From: Natrinema sp. SYSU A 869
GTDB lineage: Archaea > Halobacteriota > Halobacteria > Halobacteriales > Natrialbaceae
Reading direction: 5' to 3'
NCBI RefSeq assembly: GCF_019879105.1
Contig: NZ_CP082249.1
Location: forward strand, 496,001-560,000
DNA: 64,000 nt
How positions within the stretch are numbered: position 1 is the stretch's first letter; each line of letters begins with the position of its first letter. The notes beneath the pieces were generated by a model. It was not told where the DNA came from and ran no database searches. It saw nothing but the letters and a program-made list of their open reading frames with translations. Positions 29,173 to 38,540 of this stretch are shown here, piece by piece. The position numbers and the translations under genes are program-made.

Positions 29173-30384
29173 ATGGCTCAGGACGCGTTGAACGAGGCGG
29201 CTCGAGCGCCATCCGTCGGCGAACTCACACCACCGGATCGGACCCTGATGGGGCCCGGACCGAGCGACGTGAACCCGCGTGTACTCCGAGCGATGAGCAC
29301 GCCGCTCGTCGGCCACCTCGATCCCTCGTTTATCGAGATCATGAACGAGGTTCAGGAACTGCTCCGCTACACGTTCCGAACGGACAACCAGTGGACGATT
29401 CCGGTCTCGGGGACCGGGTCGGCCGCGATGGAGGCCGCGATCGGCAACGTCGTCGAGCCCGGCGACACGATGCTCGTCCCGACGAACGGCTACTTCGGCG
29501 GCCGGATGGCCTCGATGGCTCAGCGAGCGGGCGGCGAGACCGTCGAGGTCGACGCGCCGTGGGGCGAACCGCTCGAGCCCGATGACGTCGCGGACGCGCT
29601 GGCCGAACACGACCCCGACGTCTTCGGGTTCGTCCACGCCGAGACGAGTACCGGCGTCCTCCAGCCCGACGTGCCGGAACTGACCGCCGCGGCCCACGAC
29701 CACGATGCCCTCGTGATCGCCGACAGCGTCACCTCGCTGGGCGGCGTCGAACTCCAGGTCGACGAGTGGGGCATCGACGTCGCGTACTCGGGTCCACAGA
29801 AGTGTCTCTCCTGTCCGCCGGGTGCAAGCCCGCTCACCCTGTCGGACACTGCGATGGAGAAGGTCCTCTCACGGGATGAAGACCCCCGCTCGTGGTATCT
29901 CGATCTCTCCCTGCTCGAGGGATACTGGGGCGAGGAACGGGCCTACCACCACACCGCGCCGATCACGAACGTCTACGCGATTCGGGAGGCCCTGCGTCTC
30001 GTCGCAGAGGAAGGCATCGAGGAACGCTGGGCACGCCACGAGCGGCTGGCCGGCGCGCTGAAAGCCGGTGTTGAAGCGATGGGGCTGGCGATGAACGCGC
30101 CCGACGAGTACTGGCTGCCGAGTCTGAACGCCGTCCGCGTCCCCGAGGGTATCGACGATGGTGAGGTCTGTGACGCCCTGATCGAGCAGTACGATCTCGA
30201 GATCGCCGGCGGACTGGGTGATCTCGCCAGCGAAATCTTCCGGATCGGCTGCATGGGATACTCCGCACGGCCCGAAAACGTGATCTACGTCGTGACGGCG
30301 CTCGGTGGCGTCTTAGCGTCGATGGGCGCGGACGTCGATCCGGGCGCAGGTGTGACTGCGACGCGCAACGCGCTCGAAGAATAG
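29173..30384 (+). CDS. Class V aminotransferase, alanine-glyoxylate aminotransferase type
   Basis: A 403-residue PLP enzyme. It begins in the family manner with [20 protein letters not shown]. The cofactor site shows [10 protein letters not shown] (about 79-88), D184 in [11 protein letters not shown] and the Schiff-base lysine K210 in [13 protein letters not shown]. The C-terminal domain ends [20 protein letters not shown], which carries an arginine probably contacting the substrate carboxylate. Family members transfer amino groups between alanine or serine and glyoxylate or related keto acids; the true substrate is not decided by sequence. The ATG at 29173 is used over one nine codons upstream. 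Confidence 0.92.
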   Translation: MAQDALNEAARAPSVGELTPPDRTLMGPGPSDVNPRVLRAMSTPLVGHLDPSFIEIMNEVQELLRYTFRTDNQWTIPVSGTGSAAMEAAIGNVVEPGDTMLVPTNGYFGGRMASMAQRAGGETVEVDAPWGEPLEPDDVADALAEHDPDVFGFVHAETSTGVLQPDVPELTAAAHDHDALVIADSVTSLGGVELQVDEWGIDVAYSGPQKCLSCPPGASPLTLSDTAMEKVLSRDEDPRSWYLDLSLLEGYWGEERAYHHTAPITNVYAIREALRLVAEEGIEERWARHERLAGALKAGVEAMGLAMNAPDEYWLPSLNAVRVPEGIDDGEVCDALIEQYDLEIAGGLGDLASEIFRIGCMGYSARPENVIYVVTALGGVLASMGADVDPGAGVTATRNALEE

Positions 30385-30404
30385 GGTGGTAGTAGCTGCC
30401 GTTT

Positions 30405-30728
30405 TTACGCTGTTACTCGCGGTCCTGGTGGTGCTCGTTCGACCTGATAGTCTTCCCCGTCGACGATGATGATGGCCCACTCGTAGTTCGGGTTCGTCTG
30501 CTCGAGTCGCGCCTCAAGGTCGTCGGCGTCCTCGGGTTCGGCGACGAAACAGTGGAACTGTCCCGACGCAGACGATGGGAGCTCTCCCGTCTCGAGGACG
30601 GTATTTACATGGACGACTTTCCATGCTCGTTCGGCGCGGAACTCAGGGCCGTTGCCTTCGACGGTGTAGCCCAACTCAGCGAATATCGACCTGGCCTGCT
30701 CGACGAGTCGCATGTTAACAGGACCCAT
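30405..30728 (-). CDS. DUF7116-type haloarchaeal protein
   Basis: A 107-residue soluble protein. The recognisable core is MRLVEQARSIFAELGYTVEG, GPEFRAERAWKVVHV and the end NPNYEWAIIIVDGEDYQVER, a pattern kept in a haloarchaea-only family of unknown function. The start may be at 30728 or five codons in, at the MRLV methionine; a TATA-like CATTTATGG lies at about 30755-30763. It is convergent with the aminotransferase gene, 20 bases apart, with a TTTTT run between them that can end the upstream transcript. Confidence 0.78.
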   Translation of the reverse strand: MGPVNMRLVEQARSIFAELGYTVEGNGPEFRAERAWKVVHVNTVLETGELPSSASGQFHCFVAEPEDADDLEARLEQTNPNYEWAIIIVDGEDYQVERAPPGPRVTA

Positions 30729-30944
30729 TCACTACTACCTATGTCGGCATCCACCATAAATGTTAGTACGTGACAAGAAGGACCGGGGCGGGTCCCGAGG
30801 AGTCGAATCTATCCCGAAATTTCGATTCGTCCGTGTCGTAGCGGAGAGAGGGTTCGGTCAGTAATAGTCTATTACCGGCCATCCTCTCGGTTGCACAGCC
30901 GATGGGGTGTTCATCGAGAAGACTCGAACGGATTCCAATACTGA

Positions 30945-31184
30945 TTACTCGTGAGCGGCGTCCCACTCGGTCGGTTTGCGGAAGTTCCCACACCGGTTGC
31001 ACTTGATTCGGCCCATCGCGTCCATCGCGTTGTCGAGGCTCTCACAGTTCGTACAGAACCAGCCATAGCGGTGCTCCGCATCGGACGACTCGTAGGCGAC
31101 GAGAAACGGTCCCTTCGATCCCCTGTCGCCGTCCGTCTCCGAGACGTAGACCGTGTCGCCGTCGTCGGTCGACCAGGTTTGCAT
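30945..31184 (-). CDS. Small zinc-ribbon haloarchaeal protein (DUF5816-like)
   Basis: A 79-residue protein with a single zinc ribbon formed by WFCTNCESLDNAMDAMGRIK and CNRCGNFRKPTEWDAAHE: two CxxC pairs 18-20 residues apart. The N-terminal part (TVYVSETDGDRGSKGPFLVA) is predicted beta-strand. I recall this as a conserved haloarchaeal family, probably DUF5816, with no known function. The ATG at 31184 (MQTWSTDDGDTVYV) is preferred to a much longer frame whose N-terminal part is not conserved-looking. Confidence 0.75.
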   Translation of the reverse strand: MQTWSTDDGDTVYVSETDGDRGSKGPFLVAYESSDAEHRYGWFCTNCESLDNAMDAMGRIKCNRCGNFRKPTEWDAAHE

Positions 31185-31374
31185 GCCCGTGCGTAACCTC
31201 GCTCGCGGTAAATGACTATCTTTCCGGGTCGGATTCGCCGGCTCGAGTGGCTCACTGGAGCGGCGGAGCCCGGATGAGTTCACCGAATGGTATGGGTCGC
31301 CACATGAGACAAGTTCGCAGTGTGAACTGTCCGTACTGAAAGGTTTACCCGCCCGGGAATCGTTCGAACGCCTA

Positions 31375-31785
31375 ATGTCGCTGGTCGTGGTTCCCGTTCG
31401 GTATCCGCTGTCGAAACACTCGCGGCGAACGCTCGAGCAGGCGATCGAGGTCGCCCGCGAGCGCGAGGCAGCGCTGACGATACTCCACGTCGACCTCTAT
31501 CAGAACGGGAAAAAAGTAACGCGTATGGATCTGAAAAACGCCGTCGAACGGGCCTTCGGACGGCTCGAGAGCGCTCGGTACGTCGTCCGCACTGGCTTTC
31601 TCGTCGAGGAGAGCATCCTCGATGAAGTCGCCGCGGAGCGGGCCGACGCCGTCGTCATCGGTAGTAAACAGGCGAGTCGCCTGCGACGGATCTTCCAGCG
31701 GTTTACGGATAATCCGGATATCGACCACTATCTGCGGACCCATCTCGACTGCGAAGTCATTACGGTCGATGGCGCACGCGCCTGA
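31375..31785 (+). CDS. Universal stress protein (UspA family)
   Basis: A 136-residue UspA-type protein. It begins MSLVVVPVRYPLSKHSRRTL, continues with LTILHVDLYQNGKKV, and ends HYLRTHLDCEVITVDGA. The ADAVVIGSKQASRLRRIFQR segment stands where the ATP-binding GxxG-9x-G-S/T motif would be and only partly fits. It is convergent with another universal stress gene 22 bases away. Confidence 0.87.
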   Translation: MSLVVVPVRYPLSKHSRRTLEQAIEVAREREAALTILHVDLYQNGKKVTRMDLKNAVERAFGRLESARYVVRTGFLVEESILDEVAAERADAVVIGSKQASRLRRIFQRFTDNPDIDHYLRTHLDCEVITVDGARA

Positions 31786-31807
31786 GTTCGGCCGAGAGAC
31801 CGGCCGC

Positions 31808-32251
31808 TCACTCGTCGTTGCCCGCGTTTCGCACGACGAACACCGGAATCGAGGCGTTGTCGACGACTCGCTCCGAAACGCTCCCCAGCGATGTCACCTT
31901 CTCTCGCGGGCTCTTCCCCCGCGTCCCGATCACGATCAGGTCGATCCCTTCTTCGTCGGCGTACTCGAGGATCGTCTTCGCGGGCGTCCCCTGACGCACT
32001 TCACCGACGGTCTCGAGCCCCTCGGCTGCCGCTCGCTCCTCGACAGCGGCGACGGCCTCCCGACCCTCATCCTCGAGCGAGCGCTCGAGATCGGTACTGG
32101 TCTGGTCGCCGGCCGCGGCGGTGACGCGGCTATCGACGACGTACAGCGAGTGGACCGTCGCGTCGTTGTCCGCGGCGATCGGCAGACCGTGGGCGAGCGT
32201 CTCGGGAATCGTGTCGCTGCCGTCGGTGGGAATGAGAATGTCGTCGTACAT
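31808..32251 (-). CDS. Universal stress protein (UspA family, ATP-binding type)
   Basis: A 147-residue canonical UspA protein. It starts MYDDILIPTDGSDTIPETLA and carries the nucleotide motif VIGTRGKSPREKVTSLGSVS (G-x2-G-x9-G-S) followed by VVDNASIPVFVVR, so ATP binding is likely. The ATG at 32251 matches the family start; an earlier in-frame start adds a non-homologous leader. It is convergent with the plus-strand stress gene and lies just downstream of the MscS channel gene on the same strand. Confidence 0.93.
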   Translation of the reverse strand: MYDDILIPTDGSDTIPETLAHGLPIAADNDATVHSLYVVDSRVTAAAGDQTSTDLERSLEDEGREAVAAVEERAAAEGLETVGEVRQGTPAKTILEYADEEGIDLIVIGTRGKSPREKVTSLGSVSERVVDNASIPVFVVRNAGNDE

Positions 32252-32439
32252 CTGTCGACTAACGGTGAATTGAACCGGAGATAGCATAAATCACCCCCAC
32301 AGTATCGGCCGATAGAAAACGCGGACAGCGAGCTCTCGGTTGAGCAGTGCTAGGCGATAGCAGACAGTGCCGAGCAACAGCGCAAACATCGGCTCGATGA
32401 CGATCGAGTAGCCCCCACTCGAGGGTGCACTGGCCACCG

Positions 32440-33423
32440 TCACTGATCGGTCGTATCCGCGGGACTCTCACCCGTCGAACCCGGCGATCGGGGCGAGTCT
32501 GCACGCGGTCGCTCGAAGCCGGAGTCGTCGACAGACAGCCGTGCAATGCCGCTGGTTTCGTCGAAGACGTGGTGGCGACGCGGGTAGGCGAACTCCGCGT
32601 CGATGTCCGCGAAGCGCTCGCCGATGGCGTCCTGGACTGCCGACCGGATGACGGTCTGTTTGTAGGGATGTTTCATCCAGAAGAATAGTTCGAGGGCGAT
32701 CCCGTGATCGCCGTATTTGTCAATATAACAGGAGGGGGCTGCGGCGTACCGAGCGCTGCCGATCCGGATATCCGGACCGCCAGAGATGACGTTGTCAACG
32801 CTTCTCGCCGCCCGTTCGGCGGCCTGTCGTGCCGCCTCGAGATCGCTCTCGTAGGTGATATCGAACCCGACTGAGACTCGCGTCCGCTCGTCCTCCGCGG
32901 AATAGTTGACGACGTCGCGGGCGTGAATTTCGGAGTTGGGGATAACGATGAAGGTGTTTTGGAGCGTGAATATCTTGGTGTAGCGGATCGTGATGTCCTC
33001 GACGAACCCGCGGTGGCCGGCGTCGGTGACCTCGATCATGTCGCCGATCTCGTAGGGCCGGTCGGCGAGGACGTAGAGGCCGTTGATCAGGCTCCCGACC
33101 AGCGGTGCGAGTACGATCGCAATCACGGCCGAGATGACGGTCACCGAGAGGAGGATCTGCGTGTCGCCGACGCCGAGTATGCCGGCCGCGACGACGGCCG
33201 CCCAGAGGAGAACGGTGATTCTGACACCACGCAGGACGGTCCGCGTGACGCTTGGCCGTTCGATCCTGCGTGCGACTGTGCGACCGGCGAGCCGGACGGC
33301 GAGCTTCGAGAGGTACCAGCCGATGACGAGGACGACGACCGCCAGAGCGATCTCGACCGCCAGTTCGGACGTACTACCTGGAATGGCGCCCTGAACCGCC
33401 TCGACCGCTGACCTCACGTTCAT
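32440..33423 (-). CDS. Small-conductance mechanosensitive channel (MscS family)
   Basis: A 327-residue membrane channel that opens under membrane tension and protects against osmotic downshock. It has about three hydrophobic segments (for example LAVEIALAVVVLVIGWYLSK and VLLWAAVVAAGILGVGD), then the pore-lining and beta region LVGSLINGLYVLADRPYEIG and TIRYTKIFTLQNTFIVIPNS, the core MscS signature. The C-terminal alpha/beta region is followed by a disordered Ser/Pro-rich tail. The ATG at 33423 is chosen over one five codons upstream. Confidence 0.93.
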   Translation of the reverse strand: MNVRSAVEAVQGAIPGSTSELAVEIALAVVVLVIGWYLSKLAVRLAGRTVARRIERPSVTRTVLRGVRITVLLWAAVVAAGILGVGDTQILLSVTVISAVIAIVLAPLVGSLINGLYVLADRPYEIGDMIEVTDAGHRGFVEDITIRYTKIFTLQNTFIVIPNSEIHARDVVNYSAEDERTRVSVGFDITYESDLEAARQAAERAARSVDNVISGGPDIRIGSARYAAAPSCYIDKYGDHGIALELFFWMKHPYKQTVIRSAVQDAIGERFADIDAEFAYPRRHHVFDETSGIARLSVDDSGFERPRADSPRSPGSTGESPADTTDQ

Positions 33424-33579
33424 CTGAGGACCCCGCACATACCAAGAGGCTCAGGCCCGTTGTGGTTAAGGGTTCTGACCGTCAGGTTCGGGTACTGAAA
33501 CCATCACAACCCGATTTCGAAAACGAGTGCTACTCAGAATATAATAAATCATTTATCGATCGGAAGTGTAGGGTCAGAT

Positions 33580-34647
33580 ATGGCACCAGATGAACTTCGC
33601 TCGACCGTCGAGCGTGTCGGGGATCGGTTCAACCTCGGCGAGTACGAGATCGACGCCTACCTCACCGTCTTAGAGCAGGGACAGCTCACGGCGAGTGAGA
33701 TCGCGGACCGAACGGAGATTCCCCAGCCCCGCGTCTATGACACCGTGCGCAGCCTCAGCGACCGCGGACTGGTCGAACTGCGAGAATCCCGTCCCATGAA
33801 GGTCGTCGCGATCGATCCCGGGGAGGCCTTCGACGACGTCCAGACCTCCTTCGAGCAGATGATCTCGGAGCTCGAGGCCCGATACACCGCGCCGGCTCGT
33901 GATACTGAGGCCGTCTCCCTCGTGAAATCGCGATCGACGATCCTGCGCTACCTCGAGGAGGTCATTGACGCTGCGGAGTACGAACTCTCCCTGTCGTTGA
34001 CGCCGGACCTGCTGACCCGGTTCGAAGCGGAGCTACGTGCGGTCGTCGAGGCCGGTGTGAGCGTCGATCTGATCGTGACGCCAGCGAGTGAAGCGCCCGA
34101 TCCGTCGGAGTTCGAGTACGGCGAAATCGCCACGACGGCCCGTGCTCGGCGGGGCATCACGACGCCGGTCGTTGCCGTCGCCGACGGCAACTACTCGGTC
34201 TATGCGACGCAGGATGCCCTGCGTGACGATCAGGACCGGTATGGCGTCATCTTCAACCGATCCGCGCTCGGCTTTCTCATCTCCGGGTTCTTCGGAACGG
34301 TCCTCTGGACGACCGCCGAACGGGTACTCGGCGAGGATGGTACTGCCCGGACGTACCCCCGGAGGTACGCCTCGATCCGCCGGTGTGTAAAGGACCTCCT
34401 CGACGAGGGCGGCGAGTTTTACGCGACCATCGACGGCCGCGACGTCGAAGTCGGTGGCCAGCGAATCGTCCGCGGTCGCATCCGCGACGTTTCCTTCGAG
34501 GTCAGCGAGGAAGTTGCCAGCCTCATGATCGAAACCGAGGAGGGCGAGGATGTCTCCGTCGGTGGCCGCGTCGCCGCCCTCGAGGACGTCGAAGCCCACG
34601 AGATCCACATCGGTCGGAACGAACCGCCGACGCTCGAGGATCGCTGA
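33580..34647 (+). CDS. TrmB-family sugar-responsive transcription regulator
   Basis: A 355-residue regulator of the TrmB family. Residues about 20-85 are the winged helix ([40 protein letters not shown]); a helical linker leads to the C-terminal region found in long family members. In haloarchaea such proteins control sugar uptake and central carbon genes. It lies upstream of and in the same direction as the ABC transporter genes, so it is the likely local regulator. A TATA-like stretch (ATAATAAATCATTTAT, about 33541-33556) precedes it. No clear copy of the published Halobacterium TrmB half-site was found by eye. Confidence 0.9.
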   Translation: MAPDELRSTVERVGDRFNLGEYEIDAYLTVLEQGQLTASEIADRTEIPQPRVYDTVRSLSDRGLVELRESRPMKVVAIDPGEAFDDVQTSFEQMISELEARYTAPARDTEAVSLVKSRSTILRYLEEVIDAAEYELSLSLTPDLLTRFEAELRAVVEAGVSVDLIVTPASEAPDPSEFEYGEIATTARARRGITTPVVAVADGNYSVYATQDALRDDQDRYGVIFNRSALGFLISGFFGTVLWTTAERVLGEDGTARTYPRRYASIRRCVKDLLDEGGEFYATIDGRDVEVGGQRIVRGRIRDVSFEVSEEVASLMIETEEGEDVSVGGRVAALEDVEAHEIHIGRNEPPTLEDR

Positions 34648-34957
34648 TCTCGCCGCTGGGAAATCACCATCGCTGGTAGCCGACGGCCACCACAGCAACT
34701 CGGCCGGACACGCCGAACCTGTGCAGTGAATTCGCCCGGCTACGTACAGCGAGCAGTATCGTAGTCTGTTGGCTGGCACCTGCCGACCGTCGGAGGGCAA
34801 TAGGTGATTAGCGATTCCGACTGCAAACGAGCCGATGTCCCGTCCCTCCGGCAGTCGATGATGGGTTGTCATAACCAAAACGAGATCCGAACACTCACAT
34901 TTTATTACAATATTTATAGCTAACAATTAAGGTGCAGAACGTGGTTCGTTGCTGCGC
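34648..34957. promoter_or_regulatory. Intergenic control region of the sugar transporter operon
   Basis: 310 bases between the TrmB gene and the binding-protein gene, without a gene. The last 80 bases are AT-rich. TATTTATAGC at 34911-34920 is a good TATA box, predicting a start near 34940 and a short leader before the ATG at 34958. This is the place to expect the regulator's binding site; no unambiguous palindrome was found by eye. Confidence 0.6.
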
Positions 34958-36424
34958 ATGGGACGCAATACCACCAGCCAACGCGACTGCGCCCGTCTGA
35001 AACGACGGTCGTTCCTGCGGGCTGCATCGGCATCGACAGCGGGAGCGATCGCCGTTACCGGCTGTCTCGGCCGGGGTCGCAGACCGAATACGGTGGTGAT
35101 GACCGCTGATACGGGCGTCGAGGGGATCATCAACAGCGACGGCGACGGCCCCTCGGTCCAGCAGGCCCTCTGGGATGCCGGGCTGGACGAGGACATCCGC
35201 CTCGAGATCCAGACCGTCGTCAGCGACTCTGCATCCCGAATGCAAACGGCCCAGTCAGCCCTCGAGGCGGGTCGCTCGCCGCCGGACATCCACATGATGG
35301 ACAGCGGCTGGACGGTCCCGTTCATCCTTCGAAACCAGACGGTCAACCTGACCGAGCGGCTCTCGGAGGACGTGCTCCAACGCGTCAACAACGACTACCT
35401 CGAGGCCATCCTCGAGACGGCGCGCCACCCCCAGACCGGAGACCTCCACGGACTGCCCCTATTCCCCGACCTGGGGTTCATGCTGTACCGGCAGGACCTG
35501 ATCGAGAACGCTGGCTATGATACCAGTGGCTGGGGAACGAATCCGCCGTCCTGGGAGGAGTTCGCAAACGCGGTCAGCGACGCGAGAGATCAGGCCGGCG
35601 TCGACTACGGGTTCACCACGCAGGCGGCCGCCTACGAGGGGCTGTCCTGCTGTACGTTCAACGAAGTGATGACGTCCTGGGGCGGGGCCTACTTCGGCGG
35701 GACCGATACCCTGTTTACTGCCGGTGAACGGCCGATCACCGTCAACGAGCAGCCGGTCATCGACGCGATCCGAATGATGCGCTCGTTCATCGACAGCGAG
35801 GACGAGAACGCGATCGACAAGTACGCCCAGATCTGCCCGTCGGCGATCGTCCAATGGACGGAACAGGAGTCGCTCAACCCGTTCGACAGCGGCGACGCCG
35901 TCTCGAACCGCAACTGGTCGTTCGCGATCGCACAGACCGGCGCGGAGGAGGTCTTCGGCGAAGATCTCGGGGTCATGACGAGACCGTACGCGGTCTCTCA
36001 GGAGAACGCCGAGTATGAGGGAACCGGCGGAACCAGTTCGGCGCTCGGCGGCTGGAACCTCGTCGTGAGCCCGTTTTCGGAGCGCCAAGAGGAAGCGCTG
36101 CAGGTCCTCGAGGCGTTCGCCACCGAGGAGGTCATGCTCACGGTCTTCGAACTCGGCGGCTACCTCCCGCCGAACCTCGAGTTGGTTTCGGAGGCTGATC
36201 CCGAAGAAATCGGCCCCGTCGCTCGCTACAGCGACGTGGTCGAGTCGGCCAGCGAAAACGCGGTTCCGCGACCGGCGACCGACCTCTGGCCCGAGCAGTC
36301 AGCACTGATCTATCAAGAGGTCAACGCGGCGTATCGCGGGACGAAAACGCCCGAGAACGCGATGAGCGATCTCGCGGAGCGGCTCAAACGGAGTGAAGCG
36401 GAGGTACAAACAAATGGCAACTGA
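34958..36424 (+). CDS. ABC transporter extracellular solute-binding lipoprotein (sugar type)
   Basis: A 488-residue family-1 solute-binding protein. The N-terminus has a twin-arginine signal ending in a lipobox (LKRRSFLRAASASTAGAIAV followed by TGCLG), so it should be Tat-exported and lipid-anchored. Family features are SALEAGRSPPDIHMMDSGWT, LYRQDLIENAGYD and TGGTSSALGGWNLVVSPFSE. It delivers a sugar or oligosaccharide to the permease pair encoded next. Its end overlaps the next gene's start by 11 bases, showing translational coupling. The ATG at 34958 is used; a TTG three codons upstream is unlikely. Confidence 0.93.
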   Translation: MGRNTTSQRDCARLKRRSFLRAASASTAGAIAVTGCLGRGRRPNTVVMTADTGVEGIINSDGDGPSVQQALWDAGLDEDIRLEIQTVVSDSASRMQTAQSALEAGRSPPDIHMMDSGWTVPFILRNQTVNLTERLSEDVLQRVNNDYLEAILETARHPQTGDLHGLPLFPDLGFMLYRQDLIENAGYDTSGWGTNPPSWEEFANAVSDARDQAGVDYGFTTQAAAYEGLSCCTFNEVMTSWGGAYFGGTDTLFTAGERPITVNEQPVIDAIRMMRSFIDSEDENAIDKYAQICPSAIVQWTEQESLNPFDSGDAVSNRNWSFAIAQTGAEEVFGEDLGVMTRPYAVSQENAEYEGTGGTSSALGGWNLVVSPFSERQEEALQVLEAFATEEVMLTVFELGGYLPPNLELVSEADPEEIGPVARYSDVVESASENAVPRPATDLWPEQSALIYQEVNAAYRGTKTPENAMSDLAERLKRSEAEVQTNGN

Positions 36425-37451
36425 TACCGATACGGAGGGTTTGACCGGCGGTGAGTCCGGCACGGAGCGGGACCGGACCGGTAACGCAGTCGTCAACTGG
36501 ATGGAGAGTCTGAGCGAGGCGGCCTACGCGTACCTGCTGTTGCTACCGGCGTTCGCGCTGTTGACGCTGATCGCGTTCTACCCGCTGCTCAGGACGTTCA
36601 TCATGTCGCTACGGGCCGATCAGACGCGCGGAATGGAGCCGCTCGGGGCGTTCGTCGGCGTCGAAAACTACGTCGACATCCTCACCGGGAACGCGAGACT
36701 GGCTCGGCAGTTCCTCGACGTATCGCTGTCAACATCGTTCCCGTTCATCGAACTCGGTGTACCGTTCTTCCAGCAGGCGCTGTTCGTCACGCTCGCGTTC
36801 GCGATCATCAGCGTTCTCTTCGAGACGATCATCGGGTTCGGTCAGGCCTACGTGCTCGATCAGGAGTTTACCGGGCGACGCTGGGTCCGCGTGGCGATCA
36901 TCCTCCCGTGGGCGGTTCCGATCGTCATTCAGGGGATGATCTTCTTCCTGCTGTTCCAGCCGGAGGTCGGCTTCGGCACCGACATCATGCAGTGGCTCGG
37001 GATCTTCAGCGCCAGCCCGCTGGCCAACAGCCGGGACGCGTTCATCATCATCCTCGTGGCCGACATCTGGAAGTCGTCGGCGTTCATGGCACTGTTGATC
37101 CTCGCGGGGCTCCAGAGCGTCGATCGGAGCCTCTACGACGTCGCCCGCGTCGCGGGTGCCTCGCCCTGGCAACGATTCAAGATGATTACGCTGCCGCTCG
37201 TGATGCCGGCGCTGTTGGTCGCAATGCTGTTCCGAACCATGGACGCAATGCGGGTCTTCGGACTGATCGAGTCGACCGCCGGCTGTACGACCGTGCCGTC
37301 GCTGACCTGCCTCGTCGTCGAGGCGATGTTCGGCGGCACCCGAATCTTCGCGACGGCAGCTACCGTCGCGTTCACGACCGCACTTGTGATCGGCCTGATC
37401 ATCGGCGGCTACGTACTGCTCTTCCGCGACACCGAAGGAGGGATGTACTGA
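36414..37451 (+). CDS. Sugar ABC transporter permease (MalF-like)
   Basis: A 345-residue inner-membrane permease with about six to seven membrane segments. The EAA-type loop that docks the ATPase is YDVARVAGASPWQRFKMITL, followed by PLVMPALLVAMLFRTMDAMR. It starts inside the binding-protein gene (11-base overlap) and its TGA overlaps the next ATG by one base. Such close packing indicates one message for the whole transporter. Confidence 0.92.
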   Translation: MATDTDTEGLTGGESGTERDRTGNAVVNWMESLSEAAYAYLLLLPAFALLTLIAFYPLLRTFIMSLRADQTRGMEPLGAFVGVENYVDILTGNARLARQFLDVSLSTSFPFIELGVPFFQQALFVTLAFAIISVLFETIIGFGQAYVLDQEFTGRRWVRVAIILPWAVPIVIQGMIFFLLFQPEVGFGTDIMQWLGIFSASPLANSRDAFIIILVADIWKSSAFMALLILAGLQSVDRSLYDVARVAGASPWQRFKMITLPLVMPALLVAMLFRTMDAMRVFGLIESTAGCTTVPSLTCLVVEAMFGGTRIFATAATVAFTTALVIGLIIGGYVLLFRDTEGGMY

Positions 37452-38536
37452 TGACCGATCCAACAGACTCCACCGACTCACCGAACGACACCGGAGGAAT
37501 CGACGAGACCGGCGGCGAACGACGCCGAGATCCGACGCTCCGCCGACCCGACGGCGGTCGACCGACGGACGCGTCTTCGCACCGCACCGACGACGGCACG
37601 GCGATCCTCGAGGACGATCGCGAGGCGGAACTCGACCGCGGCCCGTTCCAGCGGTGGGTCGCCGACTCCATCGAAAACCCCGGCCGAGTCTACCGGGCGA
37701 TGTTCTACGTCGCGGCGATCTTCTTCCTCTTTACGACGCTGTTCCCCTTCTACTGGCTGCTCATGGTCGCACTGACACCGGAGGGACAGCTTCAGAACAT
37801 CGTCTTCACGCCGAACGGCTTCAACCCGGGAGCGTTCATCGAGGTCTTCGAGACGATCCCGTTCCACTGGTACATGTTCAACAGCTTCGTGATCGCGCTG
37901 GCCTCGACAGTCGTCGTCCTCATCGTCGGCAGCCTCGCGGGCTACGCGTTCGGCCGTCTCGAGTTCCCCGGCCGCATCCCGCTCATGCTGCTCGTACTGG
38001 TTATTTCCTTCTTCCCGCCGGCCGCGTTCTTCATCCCGCTGAACGACCTGTTCAACACCTCCTTTGCGGTCCTCGAACCGCTCACCGGTGACGGGACCCT
38101 CTACAACACGCCATTCGCGATGGTGACGCCGTTGTCGGCAATCTTCATGCCACTCGCGATCTTCATACTCACGACGTTCTACGGGCAAATTCCGGACGGC
38201 CTCGAGGACGCGGCGCGCGTCGAGGGGACGACCCGGCTGGGCGCGCTGTTCCGGGTCATCATCCCGCTGTCGGCACCGGGCGTTGCGACAGCCGGCGTGT
38301 TGACCTTCATCGCCGTCTACAACGAGTTCTTCTTCTCGTTCCTGATGACGGACGGTCAGCCGGAAAACTGGGCACCGATCCTTGAGGGGATCCTCGCCTA
38401 TCAGGGCCAATACGAGGTGCTGTACCACCTCATGGCGGCCGCGAGCATCATCGGGGTCATCCCCGTCGCGATTCTCGTGGTGATCGCACAGGAAAAGATC
38501 GTCAGCGGGCTGACTGCGGGAGCACTCAAAGAGTAA
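37451..38536 (+). CDS. Sugar ABC transporter permease (MalG-like)
   Basis: A 361-residue permease with a long charged N-terminal tail (about 80 residues, rich in Asp, Arg and Thr) before the first membrane segment RAMFYVAAIFFLFTTLFPFY. The EAA loop is LEDAARVEGTTRLGALFRVI, then PLSAPGVATAGVLTFIAVYN, typical of MalG-type partners. The start at 37451 overlaps the previous stop by one base (TGATG). The ATPase gene begins four bases after its stop. Confidence 0.92.
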   Translation: MTDPTDSTDSPNDTGGIDETGGERRRDPTLRRPDGGRPTDASSHRTDDGTAILEDDREAELDRGPFQRWVADSIENPGRVYRAMFYVAAIFFLFTTLFPFYWLLMVALTPEGQLQNIVFTPNGFNPGAFIEVFETIPFHWYMFNSFVIALASTVVVLIVGSLAGYAFGRLEFPGRIPLMLLVLVISFFPPAAFFIPLNDLFNTSFAVLEPLTGDGTLYNTPFAMVTPLSAIFMPLAIFILTTFYGQIPDGLEDAARVEGTTRLGALFRVIIPLSAPGVATAGVLTFIAVYNEFFFSFLMTDGQPENWAPILEGILAYQGQYEVLYHLMAAASIIGVIPVAILVVIAQEKIVSGLTAGALKE

Positions 38537-38540
38537 GACA